From Bacteroidales bacterium (GTDB lineage Bacteria > Bacteroidota > Bacteroidia > Bacteroidales > Bacteroidaceae), in assembly GCA_004555245.1 (NCBI GenBank), contig SFIS01000037.1:1-30336 (forward strand): a stretch of 30,336 nucleotides of DNA, given 5' to 3'. Position 1 is the first letter of the stretch; the number at the start of each line of letters is the position of its first letter. The translations under genes were made by a program, and so were the position numbers. A model generated the notes under the pieces. It worked only from the letters and a program-made list of their open reading frames with translations. It ran no database searches and had not been told where the DNA came from. Shown here one piece after another: positions 24,749 through 30,336 of the stretch.

Positions 24749-25108
24749 GTTGCACAAGTCTATCCTCCGGCATTGCAAAAATAATATCATACTGACACTG
24801 CCGCTGACACTTTCCAGCACATTCGCCAAGACATGAAAACCTTGTTTCCGGGCTGGAAAAATAAGCCTCGAGGTGGCGTTCAGTACCCTCTGGCATGCTG
24901 TTTTGAGTGTTTAGAAGTCTCAAATAGTCAAGGTAGGGCTGCAAAATAGTCAAGGTGAGACCGCAAGATTGACTTGATGACGAGCCAAAACAGACTGTTT
25001 TGCAGGCAATCTGCACGGTTTTTGACGACACACAGACACAACGGGGAAATGCAGATTTACGTATCATGCTGAATATCAACAATATACACAACAAGCACGA
25101 AAACATCA

Positions 25109-25164
25109 AAAAACCGCCGTAAAATCGCCGGCAGGAAGACGCGGCGGTTTTTACGGCGGTTTTT
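25109..25164. repeat. 16-base perfect inverted repeat
   Basis: AAAAACCGCCGTAAAA (25109-25124) and TTTTACGGCGGTTTTT (25149-25164) with a 24-base GC-rich spacer. It has A-run and T-run ends, so it could act as a bidirectional terminator or be part of a small mobile repeat. Confidence 0.8.
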
Positions 25165-25168
25165 CAAT

Positions 25169-25223
25169 GTCAAGATAGTATCATGCACACCTCTTTCCGG
25201 GCAAAGGCTGATACTATTTTGAC
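25169..25223. repeat. 15-base near-perfect inverted repeat
   Basis: GTCAAGATAGTATCA (25169-25183) and TGATACTATTTTGAC (25209-25223) are complementary except for one position. The spacer is 25 bases. It starts 4 bases after the preceding inverted repeat. Confidence 0.8.
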
Positions 25224-25406
25224 ATGTTTTTTTTGAGATACATATCATGTTCATTGGCGAGAAAAAGAAAACAAGGATTACAGAATGCACACATTTTCAT
25301 CCCAGAACCACACAGACCCAGCACCCCGCGAACACATGACAGTCATTTCTTAAACACCCAACAACTGTTAAACACACCCGAAACCATCACTTTTTCTACC
25401 CAAACC

Positions 25407-25438
25407 CTTGCACAACTCAAATAAAAGTCATACCTTTG
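25407..25438 (+). promoter_or_regulatory. Bacteroidetes-type promoter for the truncated Abi locus
   Basis: CTTG (25407-25410) and TACCTTTG (25431-25438) with 20 bases between. Transcription would start near 25445. Confidence 0.7.
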
Positions 25439-25445
25439 CAGCACC

Positions 25446-25580
25446 AGAACCCCCAAGCCTCTTAATAATGCTCAACCGACGACAAACCGAGAGCAATGTC
25501 AAACTTGTTTGGACATTGCCGAGGTGCGAAGGAGGAAGAGCTTTATTAAAGCTCAAATCGGGGGTCGTTTTATTTTTATA
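25446..25580 (+). ncRNA. structured leader / candidate abiF-type RNA upstream of truncated Abi gene
   Basis: The transcript can form a closed multi-branch fold. Outer pairs are ACGAC (25479-25483) with GTCGT (25564-25568), then CCGA (25487-25490) with TCGG (25558-25561). Inside are two hairpins: GCAATGTC (25493-25500) with GACATTGC (25512-25519), extended inward by AA/TT, and GAGCTTT (25538-25544) with AAAGCTC (25548-25554) around a 3-base loop. The outer stem ends in TTTTATTTTTAT, which could terminate a separate small RNA of about 130 bases. The GACGAC and GGGTC boxes recur in the leader of the other Abi gene at 388-480. Confidence 0.6.
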
Positions 25581-25586
25581 CCACTT

Positions 25587-25805
25587 ATGAGATTATTGTT
25601 CGATAAGTCTTTTATGCAACCTGATGATATGGTTGAGCTGCTTCGACTTAGAGGGCTGGAAATCGACAACCCTCAGAGAGTTTCCCATTATATACGCAAC
25701 ATCGGTTATTATAGGACGAGCCGTTGTGGAGCACTATATGACGAAGACAGGGACTGTCGAGAAAAGAAAAGATGGGGCGGTGTGTACCCACCTCTTCAAC
25801 ATTAA
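25587..25805 (+). pseudogene. truncated Abi_2 (AbiD/AbiF-like) gene
   Basis: From ATG 25587 the frame reads MRLLFDKSFMQPDDMVELLR then LRGLEIDNPQRVSHYIRNIGYYR, a clear match to the Abi_2 N-terminus (a query-type helix, RG-x-x-I-D, and the NxxYYRLS motif). After YYRTS (about residue 45) the similarity stops and a stop codon follows at 25803, so the HEPN catalytic region is missing. The next 300 bases in all frames show no clear continuation, so it is a truncated remnant rather than a simple frameshift. Promoter and leader are still intact, so the RNA part could still be made. An in-frame upstream ATG-less extension to 25509 overlaps the RNA structure and is unlikely to be coding. Confidence 0.7.
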
Positions 25806-26414
25806 TAGAATTATTTTTACAGATTCGTCCTTGAACCCACTGACCTTTGGGAGTTTTATATGTGGGGGCGATAAAAGCACCCGTAAATAATTTTGCACAC
25901 CTTCTAATACTTTTCCGAAGAAAAATTTTGCTGTTTGGATAATTTTTCCTATTTTTGTAGCGTCATAGTCATGTGTAATTAGTAACTTTGCACCACCAAA
26001 ATTTCGTAAAGTAAAACCATGCTGAAAGCCCCCAGAGGGCAGAGAGGTGGGCAGGACACATACATAAATAAAAAGGCGTATCTTGCGCTTTGATTTTGAC
26101 GCATGAGAACTTCGCAAACTCTACGGATTGTCAAAAACAAAGCAACGGGGACGTCTCATGGGTGTATCATATATAGCCATAATTGGCTCTTGGTCTGTAA
26201 TTCATACAGCCGGGAAGCCAAGATAGTGGTATTCTATATTATACACATACGTGGGGCTTTCAGCGTTGCTCGTTTCGACTTACCGGGCAATGCGAAGGCC
26301 TTAACATGTGGAACGATCAGCAGGACTGGCTCCACGTTTTTTGTTTTTGTATGCAAACATCATTTAAAATTATCCGTCAAGATGGAGCTATTGGCAAAGA
26401 CGTTTTTTTTATTC
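25806..26414. other. gene-poor AT-rich stretch with a promoter-like motif
   Basis: I see no convincing gene. TAACTTTG at 25983-25990 matches a -7 element, but the nearest TTTG upstream is 25 bases away. A GCCCCCAGAGGGC palindrome-like segment occurs near 26027. The frame at 26103-26438 (+) has no recognisable content. Confidence 0.5.
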
Positions 26415-27015
26415 ATGAAAACAACACTTACATTATAATCTATGCTCTTAGTCCTGTTTGTTGTAGTGAGCATGGCAGTGAATGCCTAAACGATTGGAGA
26501 CTATGAAGTCCGTTTGGATAAAACAAACAAAACAGCACAAATAAAAAACATTCTGGCTCTGCCACTAACGTGGATATTCCCAATAGTGTCACGTATGAAG
26601 GTAATACATACAGTGTGAAGAGTTTAGGAAATTTTTGTTCTGTATGTTGTTCCCTTACGTCAATTGCCATTCCAGAATCAGTGACGAGTTTAGGAAATTC
26701 TTGCTTTCAAGGATGTTCTTCTCAAAAATCTGTGACATGCGAACTCTCAAACCAATAGAGAACGGTAGTTTATTCTATAACACTCCTATAAGCAACGCAG
26801 TCTTCCATGTTCCAGGTTCTGGTTCTTCATCAGCAAAGGCTGTCCGCATGTCTTTCGACGATGACGCAACCACTGAAATCTTGCTTCTCGAAGGTGAAAA
26901 CACAGAAGAGACCGCAAAAACACATGTTTACGACCTTAACGGTATGCAGAAGAGCGGTATTAGCAAAGGTTGGAATATCGTCAACGGAAAAGAAGATTCA
27001 GATAAAGTTACATAG
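26415..27015 (+). pseudogene. broken BspA-type leucine-rich repeat surface protein gene
   Basis: Pieces of one gene lie in three frames. From ATG 26415: MKTTLTL, stop, then a signal-peptide-like MLLVLFVVVSMAVNA, a second in-frame stop, and IGDYEVRLDKTNKTAQI, the usual start of a mature BspA-type protein. The frame then shifts: NVDIPNSVTYEGNTYSVKSL and SLTSIAIPESVTSLGNSCF are BspA-type repeats. After a second shift near 26735 comes a C-terminal sorting-type end: THVYDLNGMQKSGISKGWNI followed by VNGK. Two nonsense codons and two frameshifts make it a decayed gene with only about two repeats left, probably also shortened by repeat deletion. Confidence 0.8.
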
Positions 27016-27114
27016 CACATTGGCTTTGCCTACCGCTCCTAATCTCAGCAATACCGAAACAAATGTTTTTTGCAAGTAATGAAAATAATTCTTAAAACTA
27101 ACAATATGCCAACG

Positions 27115-27144
27115 CCCGACATAGTGGCTGAAAAATGTGTCGGG
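27115..27144 (+). repeat. hairpin just upstream of the short BspA-type gene
   Basis: CCCGACA (27115-27121) and TGTCGGG (27138-27144) form a 7-bp stem ending 8 bases before the start codon; it could influence translation. Confidence 0.5.
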
Positions 27145-27152
27145 AAGAATCT

Positions 27153-27608
27153 ATGAAAAAATTAATTGTGTTTTTATTTTCATTTATTCTAAGTGTAGTA
27201 TTCTCAGCCTCAGCATCAGCAGCTGTAAAGATTGATGGAATATGTTATAATTTTAATTCTGAGGATAAAACCGTAGAAGTGACTCGTAGTATTGGAGAGT
27301 ACTATTCAGGAGAAGTGGTTATTCCGAGTTCTATCACAGAAGGAGGACAAGAGTATACGGTGACAAGTATTGGAATCGAAGCTTTCCGGAATTGCAGCGG
27401 CTTGACATCAATCACCATCCCGAATTCTGTGACAAGTATTGGACATTCTGCTTTCTATGGTTGCAGAGGCTTGACATCAGTCACAATCCCGAATTCTGTG
27501 ACAAGTATTGAAGATAAAGTTTTCTATCGTTGCAGCGGCTTGACATCAGTCACTATCCCGAATTCTGTGACAAGTATTGGAAGTCAGGCTTTCGATGGTT
27601 GTATTTAG
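27153..27608 (+). CDS. short BspA-type leucine-rich repeat protein, truncated
   Basis: A 151-residue secreted protein from ATG 27153. A signal peptide (MKKLIVFLFSFILSVVFSAS) is followed by the typical mature start AVKIDGICYNFNSEDKTVEV and three and a half 23-residue repeats of the form GLTSVTIPNSVTSIGSQAF. Full-length BspA-type proteins carry many more repeats and a C-terminal anchoring or sorting domain; here the frame stops within a repeat (AFDGCI), so it is truncated. BspA-type proteins bind host proteins such as fibronectin in oral species; whether this fragment does so is unknown. A chosen start at 27135 would add six residues before the signal peptide and is less likely. Confidence 0.8.
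   Translation: MKKLIVFLFSFILSVVFSASASAAVKIDGICYNFNSEDKTVEVTRSIGEYYSGEVVIPSSITEGGQEYTVTSIGIEAFRNCSGLTSITIPNSVTSIGHSAFYGCRGLTSVTIPNSVTSIEDKVFYRCSGLTSVTIPNSVTSIGSQAFDGCI
27399..27605 (+). repeat. 69-base tandem repeats encoding leucine-rich repeats
   Basis: The GGCTTGACATCA motif starts at 27399, 27468 and 27537, exactly 69 bases apart, with high DNA identity between units. Such identity favours repeat gain and loss by recombination. Confidence 0.85.
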
Positions 27609-27956
27609 AGACCTCTAAATTACCATAAATAATGAAAATCAATCAGACTTAATACATTGTATTACAGTCACTTTTAGATTTTAACACTTCAGAAGCAGTT
27701 TTTGGTCGCTTCGGAAATTCCCTATAAATTTGTAACGTATTTCTACCGCAGGGAATTTACGAGGCTTTATTTTTGCCACATCGTGGACAGAGTTGACAAG
27801 GGTTGCCGATAGGTTACGAGAGTTGACTGATTTCTGACCCGCTTTTGAGAAAAGCAATATCGTGGCGAAAGATAATAAAGGATGTCGAGAGTTTACTTGT
27901 GATTACTTGCGGAGAGGTACAATAAAAGGAATGTTGGACCTATAATAGTTGCAAGT
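27609..27956. other. non-coding stretch before the recombinase module
   Basis: No gene is seen. AAATTCCC (27715-27722) and GGGAATTT (27751-27758) form an 8-base inverted repeat with a 28-base spacer, possibly a binding site. TTAGAG and CTCTAA flank the BspA stop codon. The region is a plausible place for an element boundary, but I cannot identify an attachment site without the other end. Confidence 0.4.
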
Positions 27957-28928
27957 ATGCCAAAGACCAGAAAATGCGCTTATTGTGGCAAGGTTTTCAC
28001 CACAAACAGCGGAATGCAGAAGTACTGCTCGGAGGAATGTGCCGAGAAAGCGAAGGAATCCAAGAAAAAGAGACAAAGGGATTTCCTTCGGAGTGTTGGG
28101 CCAGTGATGGAACTTCAACAGCAGGAGTACCTGACCTTTTCCAAGGCAGCCATCCTTTTAGGCTGCACCCGTCAGTATGTCTATAAACTTGTTGAACAAG
28201 GGAAGTTGCCAGCCTCACGGCTGAGCAGCCGAATGGCTCTTGTCCGCAGAAGTGACATTGAGAAGATGTTTGCTGCCAATCCTTATAACCGAGTCCTTCC
28301 TTGTTCAAAACCCAAGAAAACCATTTCTAAGAAAAAGACATTTGTTGGTGATAAGAAGCAGAAAGACCAATCAACATCATCATATTCAGATGAAGTCCTC
28401 GAATACTACTCTGGCGAAGAGGTAAAGCAGATATATAAGGTCAAGCACTCGTGGCTATATGCCTCTGCTAAACGCCACCAGATTCCCATGTGCCGTATCG
28501 CAGGACGGAACTACTACAGCAAGAAACACATTGATGCAGTATTCGGCACTACCATAGACCTTGATGCCATTGTCGAGTGGCTTTCTCCACAAGAAGTGGC
28601 AAACCGATACGGTATCAACTTAACAGCAGTCCGCTCCTATGCCCATCGCCACAAGATACCGAGCAAAAGAGAATATGGGCACACTTATTATTCCCAAAGC
28701 CACTTTGATGAACTACGTCGTACCGACCTTCTTTCTGATGAGAACTATTGTACAGTGGAGCAAGTGCAACAGCTCTATGGACTGACCAAAGCCAACATCT
28801 GCCACATCGTCAAGGTAAAGCACATTGAGAAGACAAAGGTAGGACGGCTTAACCTTCTGCTCCGTTCCGATGTGGAGAGGGTGATGGAAGAACGAAAATC
28901 CGTGGGAATGATCCCCTCTGGATTCTGA
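27957..28928 (+). CDS. zinc-ribbon protein with four tandem excisionase-like helix-turn-helix units
   Basis: A 323-residue basic DNA-binding protein. Residues 7-30 hold a zinc ribbon (CAYCGKVF and YCSEECAEKAK). Four similar helix-turn-helix units of the MerR/excisionase type follow: YLTFSKAAILLGCTRQYVYK (about 58-105), YYSGEEVKQIYKVKHSWLYA (about 149-195), WLSPQEVANRYGINLTAVRS (about 208-255) and YCTVEQVQQLYGLTKANICH (about 262-312). Each ends in a conserved strand like RNYYSKKHIDAVF. Its position 128 bases before a tyrosine recombinase on the same strand is typical of Bacteroidetes integrative elements and suggests a recombination directionality or control factor. The function is inferred from architecture and context. 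Confidence 0.8.
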   Translation: MPKTRKCAYCGKVFTTNSGMQKYCSEECAEKAKESKKKRQRDFLRSVGPVMELQQQEYLTFSKAAILLGCTRQYVYKLVEQGKLPASRLSSRMALVRRSDIEKMFAANPYNRVLPCSKPKKTISKKKTFVGDKKQKDQSTSSYSDEVLEYYSGEEVKQIYKVKHSWLYASAKRHQIPMCRIAGRNYYSKKHIDAVFGTTIDLDAIVEWLSPQEVANRYGINLTAVRSYAHRHKIPSKREYGHTYYSQSHFDELRRTDLLSDENYCTVEQVQQLYGLTKANICHIVKVKHIEKTKVGRLNLLLRSDVERVMEERKSVGMIPSGF

Positions 28929-29056
28929 GTTTCTACCTTATTGACAGATTATTCAGTGATTATTGGAAATAATCGGAGTCAGCACCGCATCATTGAGTTC
29001 CTTTGCACCCGTGGAGAAACGCTCCACCATGATTACTAACAATAATATATATATGT

Positions 29057-30202
29057 ATGAGTAACATTTGCAAGACCGTAACCCTCCGCACACGGAAAAT
29101 CAAAAGCGGGGAACAGCTTTCCTTCTATCTCGACTACTACCCTGGCTACCGGGACGAGTCCACTATGAAGGTCATGCGCCATGAATCGCTCGGCATCTAC
29201 ATCTACGCCAAGCCGAAGTCACAACGGGAGAAGGACTACAACGTCCGTATGCGCGAGAAGGCAGAAGCCCTTCGCTGCCGTCGCTATGAGTCCATCGTCA
29301 ATGAGAGGTACGACTTCTTTGATCGTGATAAGATGAAGGGCGACTTTCTTGCCTACTTCAAGCAGAAAGCAGACAAGAAGAACTGCAAGTGGCAGCACGT
29401 CTATAAGCACTTTGCCCGATTCTGCAACAATAAATGCCGTTTCGACGAAATCAACGTTGACCTGTGCAACAAGTTCCGTGAGTACCTGATAACTGCACCT
29501 CAGACCATCCACACAGAACACAAACTGCATATCAATAGTGTGGCAGGCTATTGGTCAACCTTCCGTGCCGTACTCCATACAGCCTACAGGGAGCATAAGA
29601 TTATGGAGAATCCCAACGGCTTCTTGGAACGCATTGACACCATACCCACGGAAAAGGAACACTTGTCCAAGGATGAACTTGTCAGGTTGGCGAACGCCCC
29701 ATGCCAATATCCCGTCTTAAAGACCGCCTTTCTCTTTGCCTGTCTGACCGGACTCCGCAAGAGTGATATCAAGCAACTCACATGGGAAAACATACAGCCA
29801 TATGGCGACGGAGGAATGTATGTCACACTTCGTATGCAGAAAACAAAGGAACTTGTAAACAATCCCATCAGTGACGAGGCTTTAGAACTGATCGGTGAGC
29901 GAGGAACTGGCCCCGTCTTTGTCGGCTTTGCAGACAAGATGACCCAGGCACCTTTGAAGAACTGGCTGAAAGCTGCTGGCATCACCAAGAAAATCTCGTT
30001 TCATTGCAGCAGGCATACATTCGGTTCTCTACAGGTAGATGCAGGAACAAGCGTCTATACCGTTCAGCACATGTTGGGTCACAAGAACGTCTCGACCACA
30101 CAGATCTATGCGAACATGGCAGACGAAAGCAAACGAGAGTCAGTAAACCGCATCACGCTCAAACCGATGAAGACGGTGCAACTAAAGGTCGTAGGGCAAT
30201 AA
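29057..30202 (+). CDS. tyrosine-type site-specific recombinase/integrase
   Basis: A 381-residue protein. The N-terminus (about 1-85) is an arm-binding domain with a beta-rich start, followed by a SAM-like core-binding domain (about 95-185; GDFLAYFKQKADKK, FDEINVDLCNKFREYL) and the catalytic domain (about 200-365). All catalytic residues are visible: R234 in TGLRKSD, K262 or K264 in MQKTK, H316 and R319 in HCSRH, H342 in MLGHKNVSTTQ and the nucleophile Y351 in IYANM. It is of the Bacteroidetes conjugative-transposon type. The gene appears intact and functional; the rest of the element should lie to the right of the window or include the accessory genes to the left. Confidence 0.92.
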   Translation: MSNICKTVTLRTRKIKSGEQLSFYLDYYPGYRDESTMKVMRHESLGIYIYAKPKSQREKDYNVRMREKAEALRCRRYESIVNERYDFFDRDKMKGDFLAYFKQKADKKNCKWQHVYKHFARFCNNKCRFDEINVDLCNKFREYLITAPQTIHTEHKLHINSVAGYWSTFRAVLHTAYREHKIMENPNGFLERIDTIPTEKEHLSKDELVRLANAPCQYPVLKTAFLFACLTGLRKSDIKQLTWENIQPYGDGGMYVTLRMQKTKELVNNPISDEALELIGERGTGPVFVGFADKMTQAPLKNWLKAAGITKKISFHCSRHTFGSLQVDAGTSVYTVQHMLGHKNVSTTQIYANMADESKRESVNRITLKPMKTVQLKVVGQ

Positions 30203-30336
30203 CGACTTTCGTCTTGTTCTATCGAACACCTATAATATACTAAACTTTCGCAAGTGATGGCACACCTGCATAATTTAACATAAAATAGGAATAAAAAAGG
30301 CTTCTAAGTTTGCTCAACTCACTCAAAATGAGTAAC

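Larger units (their letters stand above)
24749..25430. other. repeat-rich intergenic stretch without convincing genes
   Basis: Open frames here (for example 24735-25109 on the minus strand) run through repeats and have no recognisable content. The stretch holds 22-base units around 24921-24985 (AAATAGTCAAGGT at 24922 and again at 24944), a 16-bp perfect inverted repeat at 25109-25164 and a 15-bp near-perfect one at 25169-25223, then AT-rich DNA leading to the promoter of the truncated Abi gene. Confidence 0.6.

Noticed and set aside
24921..24986. CRISPR array
   Set aside because: Only two to four degenerate units with a 22-base total period, no spacers and no cas genes.
25734..26117. 127-codon minus-strand frame
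   Set aside because: It is antisense to the Abi remnant and promoter-like sequence and shows no recognisable motif.
15023..28970. shared 14-base word ATTCAGTGATTATT near 15023 and 28957
   Set aside because: A single shared 14-mer in 30 kb is expected by chance; flanks differ.

Overview
This window looks like chromosomal DNA of a Bacteroidales bacterium, most likely Prevotellaceae. Repeated promoters fit the Bacteroidetes consensus (TTTG, about 20 bases, TAnnTTTG). The gene set includes a long NusB, a DUF5606 protein, a PpiD-type chaperone, an OMP_b-brl_3 type outer membrane barrel and BspA-type leucine-rich repeat proteins. Bases 1874-24664 read as GC-richer, gene-dense housekeeping DNA. Both ends are AT-richer, gene-poor and carry accessory genes.

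Left flank (1-1870): the 5' part of an AbiD/AbiF-type (Abi_2, HEPN) defence gene on the minus strand runs off the window. It is preceded by a consensus promoter and a leader able to fold into two adjacent hairpins. Beyond it lie about 1.3 kb of decayed or non-coding DNA with inverted repeats and 22-base repeats.

Core, plus strand (1874-11863): an EFR1-type flavodoxin/ferredoxin; a large protein with two receiver-like domains fused to a PEP/pyruvate-binding ATP-grasp domain; a PpiD-like periplasmic foldase; a large outer membrane beta-barrel protein; and a small secreted cysteine/lysine repeat protein.

Core, minus strand (12004-22492): pepT and trmD (adjacent), trxB, a sodium/solute symporter, a secreted low-complexity protein, a CaCA-type cation antiporter, and the cluster nusB-yajC-ybbR-coaE-DUF5606. 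A 54-base perfect palindrome lies just upstream of the antiporter. The plus-strand genes rplY, pth and an S4-domain gene diverge from nusB.

Right flank (24665-30336): two strong inverted repeats and 22-base repeats; a truncated second Abi_2 gene with its own promoter and a strongly structured leader; a broken BspA-type gene; a short BspA-type gene; a zinc-ribbon protein with four tandem excisionase-like helix-turn-helix units; and a tyrosine recombinase. This looks like the end of an integrative element or a recombination hot spot.

The most interesting signal is that both Abi_2 genes, at opposite ends and with unrelated hairpin sequences, have leaders of the same design: promoter, GACGAC box, two hairpins, GGGTC box, U-rich stretch, start codon. 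This fits an abiF-type RNA/HEPN protein defence or toxin-antitoxin module.
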